From positions 675,759 to 739,758 of the forward strand of contig NW_006920869.1 in the NCBI RefSeq assembly GCF_000417875.1: 64,000 nucleotides of DNA, given 5' to 3'. Positions 42,137 to 51,756 of this stretch are shown in pieces. Position 1 is the stretch's first letter. Each line of letters begins with the position of its first letter. The notes under the pieces were generated by a model. The model was given only the letters and a program-made list of their open reading frames with translations, was not told where the DNA came from and made no database searches. Source of the stretch: Pseudozyma flocculosa PF-1 (taxonomy: Eukaryota; Basidiomycota; Ustilaginomycetes; Ustilaginales; Ustilaginaceae). The position numbers and the translations under genes are program-made.

Positions 42137-44215
42137 ATGTCGACCATTCTCGCCTCTAGCGCCATCCTGCTCGGCCGCACGGTCGGCGTGGCACCGCACT
42201 CTCTGTTTGCCGTCAATGTCGAGCACGCACGCGCAGGCAGCGGCAGCACGACCCCGGCCCCTACCAAGAACCAGGGCGACTCTGGCCCCTCGATAGCGTC
42301 GCTCATCGCGGCTTGCCCCAGCCTCGACCCGGCCAGGAACCCGACCTACAAGCCCACACCCTGGCTCACCACCGGCCATCTCCAGACCATCTGGTGCGCC
42401 GTCGGCTCCTTTGACCAAATCGACCCCGTCACCTACAAGCGCAGAGTGTTTCTCACGCCCGATGGTGGAACAGTCTCGATCGACATCTCGCCGCCGGAGC
42501 TCGCCGACGCCGACCCGAATGCCGAGGCCACCCCGACCGTCGTTGCCTGCCACGGCCTGACGGGCGGCAGCCACGAGTCCTACATCCGCAACTGCCTCTC
42601 GCAGCTCGTCAAGCCCAAGTCCGAGGGAGGACCTGGCTACCGCGGCGTCGTGGTCAATTTCCGCGGCTGCGCCGACACGTCGGTCAGCTCGGCCCAGCTC
42701 TACTCGGCCTCCAAGACGTCGGACCTCCGCAGCGCCTTGCTGCTCCTCACCAAGCTTTTCCCCAGCTCCCCCATGGTCGGCATCGGCTTCTCGCTCGGCG
42801 CCAACGTCCTCGGCAAGTACCTCGGCGAGGAGGGCGACGAGTCGCCCCTGCTAGCCGGCGTCATCGTGGGCACGCCCTTTGACCTCAAGGCCGGATCGGA
42901 TGCGCTCGAGTACGGCGGGTTCCTCCCGCAAAAGTACTCGTCGGTAATGAACCTCAACCTGGCCAGGGTGATGCGGCGGCACAAGGACACGCTGGCCCTC
43001 CACGCGCCGCTGCGGCCCTACATCGACCAGCTCTACGACCCCGAGCCGCTGAGCAAGGCCGACATGCAGCTGCACAAGAAGCAGTGCCAGAACGGCGGGC
43101 CCAAGCTGGGCGAGCGCGAAGTCATCCGACCGGGCACGCTCAAGCTGGTCGACGAGACCATGACCCGCCTGATGGGCGGCCACTCGAAGCCCTACGGCGA
43201 ATTCCCCTTTGACAACGCCAACGACTATTACAACCACGGCGGGTGTGCTAACTTTCTCGACGGCGTCAGGCGGCCGATGCTCTGTCTCAATGCCGAGGAC
43301 GACCCCATCGTGCCTTCGCCCGTCTGGACAAAGGTGCGCGCGGCCATCGGGTACGATGCCGAGGGCAGGCCGCTGTCGGAGTCGCAGCGCGAGGAGAAGG
43401 GCAGCCAGATCAACGACAACATCGCCCTGGCGTGGACCAAGGGCGGAGGCCACCTCGGCTGGTTCGAGGGCGTGAGGCCCAGGCGGTGGCTGTACAAGCC
43501 CGTCAACGAGTTCATCCAGGCCGTCTTTGAGCAGACGAGCGAGGAGCGGAAGCGGCAGATCGCGCAGTCCCACCTCTGGAAGCACGAGGGGCGCGTCGAG
43601 GTCAAGGAGGTTGACATCGAGCTGATGCCCAAAGAGGCGCTGCCGATCTACAACCTGCCGGGCGAGAATGGGCGGCCGAAGCGCAACGACGAGGACAAGA
43701 CGCTCAAGGCCACCAAGGACGAGACCGCGCGCACCCGAGAGGGCGATGGCGCCGCCAGCAACGGCTCGACGTCTCAGTCGAGGGTCGCCGAGGTCGCCGC
43801 CGACCTCAAGAGCGATCGCCCTGTGGCCGAGGACGAGCTGCTCAACCCGTCCGACACCGGCGACATGGGCGGCAGGGAGACGGCGCCGCACAGCAACGCC
43901 CGGATCGCATGGCTGCTGACCCACGTGCTGCCCGAAGCGCCGCTGCTCCACCCGCGACTGGCCTCGTGCGACAGCTACAGCCCGCCGCCGTCGGACCTGA
44001 GCGAGGCCGAGAAGGAGGCTCGCGGCTGGAAGATCCTCCGCGGACAGAAGATGTACTGCGACACGAGGCGTCCAGAGGTGGGCTGGCTCGAGCTGGGCCA
44101 AGAGAGCCGAGTCAGCGGCGCGGGCGAGGTCTTCAGGGGCGGCATCGAGTCGCCCGGTGCGCGCGCGGCGGGTGAAGCCGACAAGGGCGACAAGAAGGTC
44201 GTCGCCGGTCTCTAG
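42137..44215 (+). CDS. YheT-family alpha/beta-hydrolase (Eht1/Eeb1/ABHD3-like esterase)
   Basis: Probable lipid or ester hydrolase/acyltransferase of the YheT group, which includes yeast medium-chain ethyl-ester synthases. Intronless, 692 aa. PTPWLTTGHLQTIW is the family's entry motif. It is followed by CHGLTGGSHESYIR (oxyanion region), VVVNFRGCADT, the nucleophile elbow GIGFSLGANVLGKYL with S219, AEDDPIVP (acid) and KGGGHLGWFEG (His). The region after about residue 450 is a long charged, low-complexity extension not needed for the fold. It carries a further PEAPLLHP segment and makes the protein longer than the usual 400-450 aa. No signal peptide is obvious; the N-terminus is mildly hydrophobic. 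Confidence 0.87.
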   Translation: MSTILASSAILLGRTVGVAPHSLFAVNVEHARAGSGSTTPAPTKNQGDSGPSIASLIAACPSLDPARNPTYKPTPWLTTGHLQTIWCAVGSFDQIDPVTYKRRVFLTPDGGTVSIDISPPELADADPNAEATPTVVACHGLTGGSHESYIRNCLSQLVKPKSEGGPGYRGVVVNFRGCADTSVSSAQLYSASKTSDLRSALLLLTKLFPSSPMVGIGFSLGANVLGKYLGEEGDESPLLAGVIVGTPFDLKAGSDALEYGGFLPQKYSSVMNLNLARVMRRHKDTLALHAPLRPYIDQLYDPEPLSKADMQLHKKQCQNGGPKLGEREVIRPGTLKLVDETMTRLMGGHSKPYGEFPFDNANDYYNHGGCANFLDGVRRPMLCLNAEDDPIVPSPVWTKVRAAIGYDAEGRPLSESQREEKGSQINDNIALAWTKGGGHLGWFEGVRPRRWLYKPVNEFIQAVFEQTSEERKRQIAQSHLWKHEGRVEVKEVDIELMPKEALPIYNLPGENGRPKRNDEDKTLKATKDETARTREGDGAASNGSTSQSRVAEVAADLKSDRPVAEDELLNPSDTGDMGGRETAPHSNARIAWLLTHVLPEAPLLHPRLASCDSYSPPPSDLSEAEKEARGWKILRGQKMYCDTRRPEVGWLELGQESRVSGAGEVFRGGIESPGARAAGEADKGDKKVVAGL

Positions 44216-45157
44216 ATTGGGCCGACGTGGGGGCCCTCACAAAGGGAGGTCGAGATCCTTTTGTCGTTTCAATGGACAGTAGTAACGGGCCAGCTTGGCA
44301 AGCGCACCACATCGAATCAAAAGAGTTTGCATAGAGATGGCGCTCTCAGCTCGGTCCCCGAGAGGATAATCGTGCGGGCACGCCCGTGGAGATGGAGCAG
44401 AGAGAGAGGGACGATGGAGGAGGCCTCTCTTTGCGGCAACGGCGATGACGGAGTCGGTTGGACCAAAAGGGAAAGGGAAGCCAGCCAGCCTGGAGGGAGA
44501 GACCGCTGCCGAGGGAATCGACGGCAACTCGATGCGGCGGTCCTGCCTGGCCCTGGCCTGCTCCAGCGTGTGGCTGTGTCCGGGAAAGCTGAACTTGAGG
44601 TTTTGGCAATTTGGAATTCGTCGTGTTGGGGGCATCGAGCTGAACGTCACATTGGCGCTCAAGTTCCTTTTTGCGAAGGCAGCTCGCTGGCTCTTCCCTT
44701 TTTTCTCTTCGAATTTGAAGAAGAGGAAGCTCGTTCGATTGCAGAATCTCGTCAGACGTACAGGCTCCTAATTTCTAGAGTCCAAATTTGCGAGAAGCTG
44801 GATTTTCCTCATTTCGAGCCTCGGGAATGTCGCGAAAAAGGTGGCAGCCATCGAAATGCCAGGGTGACCCTCGCTTGTCAAAATTCAAGAGTGCCCCACG
44901 CCGATTCTGCTCAAACACTCGAAATCCGTCGCGGGACGCGGCGACTCATCCACCACCAAGGCCCTGGCTAAGGAAGCCTCCACATTTGGCCCTCTGGTCG
45001 AGCTCTATTCGTGGCCACTGGGATTTCCCTTTCTCCTCGCCACCACCATCACCCCCACCGCCACCCTTGGATTCTTCCCTCTTCGCCGTCACTACTCCTC
45101 AACGAAACTCATCCGATCCCATCCATCACAGCCGACGCCGACGCCGCCACCGCCGCC
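44216..45157. other. Gene-free spacer
   Basis: 942 bp between the YheT-like gene and the uncharacterised membrane protein. Somewhat richer in A/T around 44590-44850 (AATTTGGAATTC, GAATTTGAAG, AAATTTGCG) but with normal CpG content, unlike the island at 38.3 kb. No gene supported. Confidence 0.45.
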
Positions 45158-46105
45158 ATGCCAACGGTCCGGTTTATCAATGACACGCAGGTGCCGCTGC
45201 ACGTCTGCCTCAAGCAGGTGTCGCCGCTGCACTACTCCAACTCGCTCCAGCCGGGCGGCAAGGTCAAGATGCGCTGCGGCTCCGTCTGGTTCACGGTGCA
45301 GGCGCGTATCGACCGCGGAGACAACGGCTACGACCGCTTCCAGACCTACGCCCCCATCGCCGCCATCACCCTCTGCGCCCTGACGCTCGGGGCGGGGGCC
45401 ATCTACATTGCCGGTGCCAGCGCCGCAGCGGGCGGAGCGACGGCGGCCGTGGCGGCCCTCTCGGCCAGGATCTCGGCGCTCGTGGCCATGCACTCTCCGA
45501 CGGCCCGGAGGCTGTACAAGTACGCGCAGAAGGGCCAGACGGTGGCCAAGGTCGGCCAGGTCATCGGCATCGGCGGAGGCGCGCTGACGGGCGCCAACAA
45601 GGGCCAGAAGCCCAAGGACCCCAAGGACATGGCAAAGGAGCACGCCGAAAAGGCGACCCGGACCGCGCTCAAGAAGCTGCTCCAGGGCAGCGTGCTCAGC
45701 TCGCCCGGATGGTACATTAACCGCGACCGCACGCTGCGCATCGTCGGCGGACCGCGGGCCTCGCGCGTCGACGGCCTGCTTGTCATCGAGACCGACACGA
45801 CGCAGCCCTTCGCCATCGTCGACGAGACGGGCAAGACGGTGGCGACGGGCAACCAAGACGGCGGCGAAAAGGTGCCCGCCACGCCCGTCGGCGAAGCGGG
45901 GCCTGCCGACGATGACAGCGAGGGGGAGGACAACACCGAGGATGCGGCGCAGCTCAAGGCCCACGGGCCCCAGGTCAGCGTCGACGGCGGCGTGGCACCC
46001 GCCGCCATCGCCGCCACTGCCCCCGCCGCCCCCGCCGTCGCCGCCCAGGCCAAGAAGGACTCGACGTTCATGAGGCTGATCAAGGGCGACAAGGGCTTCG
46101 CCTGA
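45158..46105 (+). CDS. Uncharacterised membrane-associated protein
   Basis: Intronless, 315 aa, family not recognised. The ATG at 45158 lies in a strong context (CCGCCATGCC); an upstream in-frame ATG would add a His-rich leader translation. The N-terminal 50 residues (PTVRFINDTQVPLHVCLKQ ... SVWFTVQARID) look like a beta-rich module. A strongly hydrophobic Ala/Gly-rich segment follows at about 64-110, likely one or two membrane helices with glycine-zipper character. Next comes a Lys-rich helical stretch (about 148-175). A second probable beta region (GWYINRDRTLRIVGG, LLVIETDTTQPFAIVDE) precedes an acidic then Ala/Pro-rich tail. The layout suggests a soluble module on each side of a membrane hairpin. 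No function is proposed. Confidence 0.72.
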   Translation: MPTVRFINDTQVPLHVCLKQVSPLHYSNSLQPGGKVKMRCGSVWFTVQARIDRGDNGYDRFQTYAPIAAITLCALTLGAGAIYIAGASAAAGGATAAVAALSARISALVAMHSPTARRLYKYAQKGQTVAKVGQVIGIGGGALTGANKGQKPKDPKDMAKEHAEKATRTALKKLLQGSVLSSPGWYINRDRTLRIVGGPRASRVDGLLVIETDTTQPFAIVDETGKTVATGNQDGGEKVPATPVGEAGPADDDSEGEDNTEDAAQLKAHGPQVSVDGGVAPAAIAATAPAAPAVAAQAKKDSTFMRLIKGDKGFA

Positions 46106-46317
46106 GGGCACCCTGAGATCCCTGTACATGTCAGCCCGCCCCTATGACGGGCGCGCTCCAGCATCCGCCTTCTCGTATCTATACCCACGTCTGTCTATCA
46201 TCCATCGAACCGGGACCAAAAGCGTCACGGCCGCGCGCTTGCAACCATTCCTGTGCTAGTCCGTTCTATTCCGCCGGGTCTTCTAGGCGACTGCTACATA
46301 GTGGCGGGCCCAGCGGC

Positions 46318-47595
46318 CTAGAGCTTGTTGCCATCCGGGTTGGCCTCGGCGCCGTGGCTGGGCTCGGGGTTGGGGGGCTGAAGGATGCTGAGGAGCGTCT
46401 TGACGCCGTCCTCGGTCGTCATCTGCGGGATGGGCTGTCCGGATCCGGTCATCTTAAGCTGGACGATGCAGGCGGGCAGGGTGAGCTGGGCAGGCATCGA
46501 GGGGTGGGCGTCGGTGGCCTTCTCCTTCTTGCCAGAGAGGAGCTCCTTGACCAGGTGGCGCTCGCCGCACAGGGGGCGCGCGATTCCGACAATGTCGCAG
46601 CTCTGCTCCTCGATGGCCTTTGCCATGATCTTGGCGGTGCGGAAGCCGCCGGTGACGGCCAGCTTGGACGACGAGAGGTGCGGGCGGATGCGCTCGGCAA
46701 ACTCGATAAAGAAGCTCTCGCGCGCCACGGTGCTCTCCTTCTTGTGCTCGAAGCCGCTCGACTCGTAGGTGCCGCCGCTGAGCTCGATGAGCTCGACGCC
46801 GGCCTTTTCGAGGCGCTTGGACATCTCCATCGAGTCGTCGCCGTCGAAGCCGCCCTCTGCAAAGTCGGCCGAGTTGATCTTGATCGAGACGATAAACTTG
46901 GGGTCCTGGACGGCCTGCTTGATGGCCGAGACGATCTCAAAGACGATGCGCGAGCGGTTGTCGAGCGACTCGCCGCCGTACTCGTCGGTGCGCTTGTTGA
47001 CGCGCGGGCTGAGGAACTGCGAGAGGAGGTAGCCGTGGGCGGCGTGGAGCTGGACTCCGTCGGCGCCGGCCTCGGCGAGGACCTTTGCGGCAAAGGCGAA
47101 GCGCTTGGGCAGCTCGTGGATCTCGTCGAGCGTCATGGCGCGCGGCTTGCCGAACGTCATGCCCATGGCGGGCTGGCACTGGACGTCGCTCGACGACACG
47201 GGCTCCGGGTTGACCTCGATGCTCGTCTGCCGGCCGGCGTGGGTGAGCTGGGCAATCACGAGGCTGCCGTGCGCCTTGGACGCCTCGACGACGGGGCGGT
47301 AGGCCTTGACGTACTCGTCGTGCGAGGCAATCGTCATGTCGATGCAGGCGTTGTGCTCGGCCTCGGGGTAGCGCGCGTCGGTGGGGATGTTGCCGAGGAC
47401 AATGGTGCCAATCTCGCCCTCGCCCCAGTCCTTGTAGAGGCTGATGTACTCGGGCGTGGGCCAGCCGCGCTTCTTGAAGTCGTCCTTGGACCACGTGCAC
47501 AGGCGCTCCGTCATGGCGCTCTTGAGGGTGCCGTTGGGCGCGACGGCGCCCGACTTGAAGTGGACGGGCCTCTTGAGGATCTCGAGGTGCGACAT
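46318..47595 (-). CDS. NADH:flavin oxidoreductase of the old yellow enzyme family
   Basis: FMN-dependent ene-reductase-like TIM barrel. Intronless, 425 aa. Family signatures: the N-terminal substrate/FMN loop (PNGTLKSAMTERLCTW), IAQLTHAGRQTS, the catalytic and FMN segment GADGVQLHAAHGYLLSQFLSP, then RTDEYGGESLDNRSR. At the end, VTGGFRT and IVGIARPLCGE are the phosphate-binding strands. The GVQLHAAHGYLL form (His-Ala-Ala-His) is that of the wide bacterial/fungal OYE-like group. Length is slightly above 400, with a short charged C-terminal tail. Physiological substrate unknown. Cytosolic by absence of a signal. Confidence 0.9.
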   Translation of the reverse strand: MSHLEILKRPVHFKSGAVAPNGTLKSAMTERLCTWSKDDFKKRGWPTPEYISLYKDWGEGEIGTIVLGNIPTDARYPEAEHNACIDMTIASHDEYVKAYRPVVEASKAHGSLVIAQLTHAGRQTSIEVNPEPVSSSDVQCQPAMGMTFGKPRAMTLDEIHELPKRFAFAAKVLAEAGADGVQLHAAHGYLLSQFLSPRVNKRTDEYGGESLDNRSRIVFEIVSAIKQAVQDPKFIVSIKINSADFAEGGFDGDDSMEMSKRLEKAGVELIELSGGTYESSGFEHKKESTVARESFFIEFAERIRPHLSSSKLAVTGGFRTAKIMAKAIEEQSCDIVGIARPLCGERHLVKELLSGKKEKATDAHPSMPAQLTLPACIVQLKMTGSGQPIPQMTTEDGVKTLLSILQPPNPEPSHGAEANPDGNKL

Positions 47596-48410
47596 GGTGG
47601 CTGCGGGAGCGGTAAGGCGGGTCGGGGTTCTGTCTATGCGAAGGCCAGGTCTATACGGGTGCGGTGCGTGATGGTGGTGCTTGGCAACTGGCGAAGGGCT
47701 CGATGAGGGGTCAGTGTACGTTGTGGAAGAGGTGGATGCGGGCCCGCCCTTTTGTACTCTTGACGATGTCCCTGCAGCGGTGCGGCGGTGCGTCGGCGCG
47801 GGCCAGGGGCTGTGCCGACAACGGCCCCACCATCCAGTCGACGGCAGGCGGTCGGTAGATCGCTCGCCGTGCTGTTTGTTCTCTGATTTCGAACCACGAT
47901 ATCGCCGAGGCCGTTGCTGCGAGCAGCTCAGCCAGCCGGAGGCAGAGGCGGGGCAGGGGCGGGGGGTACAGCACACAAGCAAGATGCATGGCCGCCCACC
48001 AGAAGAAAGTCGTCGAACAAGCTGCTAAGCGCGCGGGCCAGGGCCAAGGCAGGCCGGCGACTGGACCTGGCCGACGCAAGGCTGCGTAATTTCGAGCCGC
48101 CTCGTCATCCCGCCTGCCTGGCCTGACCTTTATGTCCGGGCGCCGGCAAATCAAACGCTGCCCGCGCCGGTCAGGGAATTAACAGGCAGGGCAGGTGGAG
48201 GTCGATCTTCGACTTCGGACATCGGAGGAAAAACGGCTCGGGTTCCGGCAAGCGACACAGGCAGATACGGCCCACATCACGCCTTCCTTCTGTTCTCTTC
48301 TCTTCTCCGAGGACCCACCCTCCACCGACCCCGCCGAAACACCGACACCCCGTACGTCCACTCCTACGGCACCAGAAAAACAGGCACCAGAAAAACACGG
48401 TCTCGTCCCA
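47596..48410. other. Gene-free spacer
   Basis: 815 bp between two minus-strand genes, holding the oxidoreductase promoter and the aquaporin 3' flank. No gene supported and no clear TATA box. Confidence 0.45.
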
Positions 48411-49800
48411 TCAGGCCAGCTCAATGTGCTGTTCATCCGGCGAATGCGGCAGAGTCAGCGGTACGTTTCGGTGAAGGGGGCGCGGCTCCTCGGCGGCGCT
48501 GCGCTGCCCACTGGCCCACTCACCGGGTTGTTGAAGACGGTCTGATCGGTCGTGTTGAGCAGGAAGTCGTACACAAAGCCGCCAAACACGCCTCCGGACA
48601 GGCACGCGAACCACGGCACGCGGAGCCAGTACACGGCGTCGTGCTGTCACATGGGGTGGCGGGCAGGCATGGTCAGCTGAGGGGATTGCACAGCGTCAAG
48701 TCGCACCCATCGTCGCCGTCTGCCATCTCACCGTCCAGATCTCGCCACCATATCCGAGCAGCGTCAGCGCGATACGGGGTCCAAAGTCGCGAGCTGGCAG
48801 GGGCAGATAAGATTGTCAGCCTCGATGCACTTGGCCGCGCCTCTCGTGCTGTCCCCACCTCGGCTCACCTGGGTTGATAGCGTAGCCGGTCTGCGCTCCA
48901 AAGCTGGCGCCGATACCGAGGATGAGGATGAACAGACCCAGCGGCACCGAGAAGCCCGTCGGGTTGCGGGCGTCGGTCAGGGCAAAGATGGCGCCGACCA
49001 GAATGGCCGTCGCGCCAAACTCGCACACCCAGGCCGTGAAGCCGCTGATGCTCGACGCCGGGTGCGTGACAAAGCTGCCCGCCGCCGAGTTGCTGCCAAA
49101 CAGCGGCGACGTCGAGTTGGGGTCCAGAATGACGATTGTGTCGCGGTAGATGAACTGGAGGCGCAGGTGAGTTGCGACAAGAGTGAGCGCCGCGGTTCGT
49201 CAATCGATGCGGGCAGGGCCACGGCACACTCACGTAGATCGTGCAGGCTCCAAACATGGCGCCGAGGACCTGGGCGAGGATGTACTTGGGCACCTTGTTC
49301 TTGGGAAAGCGGCGGAACAGCGCCAGAGAGATGGTCACGGCCGGGTTAATGTGGCCGCCCGAGGTGGGTCCGGCGATGTAGGCGCCCACAGCGACACCGG
49401 CCGCCCATCCTACGCGAAAGAAAAGGGATCAGGGGCCGCCGAGCATCAGCACGACAGTCCTTTGCCGCGCAGACCAGCATCGCCGAACAAGAACCGCCCC
49501 GGCCACTCACCCAGGCAGCAGGTTGCGTAGTTGCCCGCGCCGTAGAGCTGCACCTGGCACTGGACACCCGCACCGAACAGCAGGATCATGGCGGTGCCCA
49601 GGAACTCGGCCACCTCTTCGCGGATGGCGGCGCGAAAGATGTCGACATAGGTCCTCGGCCCGACCTCGAGCGGCAGGAGGTGGACGGCGTCCTCCTGCCA
49701 AGCGGTGGGGCAATGGGTCGCTATCAGCGTGGGCGAGATCAAGACAGAGCCCCAGTACGACACTCACAGGACGAAGCGGCGGCTCCTCGACGTCCGGCAT
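48411..49800 (-). CDS. Aquaporin / aquaglyceroporin (MIP family)
   Basis: Membrane channel for water or glycerol. Hand-built seven-exon model complement(48411..48428, 48524..48643, 48732..48793, 48869..49154, 49234..49409, 49511..49694, 49768..49800), 292 aa. All introns are GTGAG...AG and phases match. The first half has EVAEFLGTAMILLFGAGVQCQV and the first NPA box in SGGHINPAVTISLAL. The second half has FILILGIGASFGAQTGYAINP joined across an intron to ARDFGPRIALTLLGYG. The Asp after NPAR is the hallmark of glycerol-conducting members. The intron splits the Ala codon of this second NPA. The final exon is 18 nt (HIELA and stop); reading through its intron instead would give a different 22-residue tail, so the extreme C-terminus is uncertain. 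Confidence 0.88.
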
Positions 49801-51756
49801 GCTGGAATATTTCGAGGGCGGTGAGTGTCTTGGCTGTTGGCGGGCGTGGTTGCAGAGCTGGTCAAGAAAGCCTTCGAAAGGGGACGGATGATGGAGGCCG
49901 CTGTTGGGGCAGGGACATGTAGGCGCCCACTACTTGTACCCCACCCGCCAGCTGATCCCTGCGCTCGCTCTGTTGCGCTGCCACCACTCTGGGCCTGCCA
50001 GCGAGGTGGGGTTTTGTTATGCATATGAAGCGTCATCGCCCCTTAGCCTGATGCAACCGTGGTGGGGGCGGACCGGTTCGACCGCGTACCCCTGTCGTGC
50101 TCCCTGCTCGTTGTTCACCGTCGTTGCTCGGCGTCGTTGACCTCTCTTGGCCGGAGACAGCCGATTTCCACCTCAGCGACGGAACTTGGCAGCAGTATCT
50201 ACGGGACGGGAGCGGCTGGGCGCGCATCACGGCGAGCTGGCCAGCCGTACACGGCGCGGCAAGGCAGACGTGAGCCGTGCCATTCTTAACAACGCAGCCC
50301 GCCTGATGGCATCCCGTGCTCTGCGACCGGAAGTGGTGCCGAGCTACAACAAAGCCAGGCCGCTATGGCCTCGACTCGGACCCCTTGGGCGTCAGCGTTG
50401 CCACATGTCGCCGGCGCGTGGGGGGAGGACAATCGTAAAGATCGGGCGAATCGCTGAATCGGGGAGTCGGGGGAGCTGGGTCTGATCGGGAAGCCTCTGG
50501 GCCGTCGGTGCCGCGCTCCGCTCCGAGTCGGCGGCAAAACCCCGCACTGGCCTGGCCTGGCCTTGTCCTGGGACGCCCGTGGTGGACGAGCAAGCAAGAT
50601 CGACAAGCCCGCTTTGAGGCAAACAGCAAACTGCAACAAGGTACGGTGCACGCCAAGGTCATGGCGTAGCGTGCCAGGCAGGCGCTGGATCGCACAGGCG
50701 GGCTGGCAGCCAAAGAGCGGCTCCCGCCGTGCCCCGCGGCTCCGCCAGAAGGTGGGCGGCCATCGAGGGGAGACAGGGCAAGGCAAGGCTGGCTCGGCCT
50801 TCGGGAGTGGGCCCCGCGCCGCCTGAGCAGCGGTTACGGGGCCGTGCATGAGCTGGGCGCCCGGCCCATGGGGCAGGCCTGCCTCGCCGCTTGTGGAGAA
50901 GGCGGAAAAATTGGAGCGCCGCCGTGGCCGACCAGCCAGACGAGACAGGCCAGACTTGACTTGCTTGCTCGGCCCTCTACCAAGCGGGCTGGAATGCGCG
51001 AGCGACGCCCCCTTCTTGGCCTCTTGCCATCAGCTGCTCCCGCCCAGCCGAGGACCGCGGTACGCAAAGCAAGCAACCAAGCAACCAAGCTGCCGATGCC
51101 CTTCCCGCTCTGTCCTCTCGCACAGACACACAGAGGCTAGGCCGGGGGATCGCTGCTTCGCTTGGGCACCCACATGACATCAGGGAGAGCGAGCGCTCCT
51201 CGTCCTGGATCCGAAAGAGGAGACGGAAGAGAGAGAGAGAGAGAGAGAGGCAGGCAGGTTCAGAGAGCAGCGGTAGCGACCACGGCGACAGCGGCTGCTG
51301 CTCTCTCTCTGATCCCTCCTCTGTCTCCTTTCATCCCCATCCATGGCCGTCGAGGCTTCGGATGCAGCTTCGGTACGGTCGGCCTTCGCATGCGAGCCCC
51401 ACCTCCCTGACCTGCCCAGAGCCTGTGCCCCACGTTACGGCCCGCTTCCTGCGTCGGTGCGCGGACAGCGACAGGGGAGCTCATCGGATGGTGACGGCGG
51501 TCGAGCCTCTTGCTTCTGCCGGCTGACCTGACACTCTCCTCGGGGCCCTTCGAAGAGATATAACCGCCGACCACCGTCCGCGCCTACCTTCCCCGACCCC
51601 ATTGCCGTACCCACGCCGCTGCCGTCAAGAGTCTATCTATACCCAGCACCACGCTAACATCCTTCACCGGCCTTGCGACTCCAGCCACGCATCCTTCGTC
51701 TTAGGCCTATATCTCACCATCGACACATCCCGTACACCCGCGCATCGACCGACACC
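49801..51756. other. 1.96-kb gene-free spacer
   Basis: A divergent spacer between the aquaporin and P450 genes. It contains GGCCTGGCCTGG (about 50548-50564) and GCAAGCAAG-type motifs (about 50587-50598, 51065-51090), the (GA)n run at 51229-51249, and a GATATAAC element at about 51557-51564 some 195 nt before the P450 start. No gene supported despite several open frames. Confidence 0.5.
51229..51249. repeat. (GA)n microsatellite
   Basis: A perfect GA dinucleotide run of about 21 bp in the P450 upstream region. Confidence 0.9.

Noticed and set aside
42851..44101. 416-residue minus-strand frame opposite the YheT-like gene
   Set aside because: Antisense shadow without a recognisable domain.
44216..45157. 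Second CpG-poor island
   Set aside because: It is A/T-richer in places, but CpG remains frequent, so it does not share the signature seen at 38.3 kb.
46144..47706. 520-residue plus-strand frame opposite the oxidoreductase
   Set aside because: Antisense shadow of a well-supported old-yellow-enzyme gene.
48455..48523. Readthrough C-terminus of the aquaporin gene
   Set aside because: Not excluded, but the GTGAGT donor and a 95-nt intron leading to an in-frame 18-nt exon match the other introns better.
50080..50110. tRNA-like T-loop (GGTTCGACC)
   Set aside because: No acceptor stem, anticodon arm or D arm could be paired around it.
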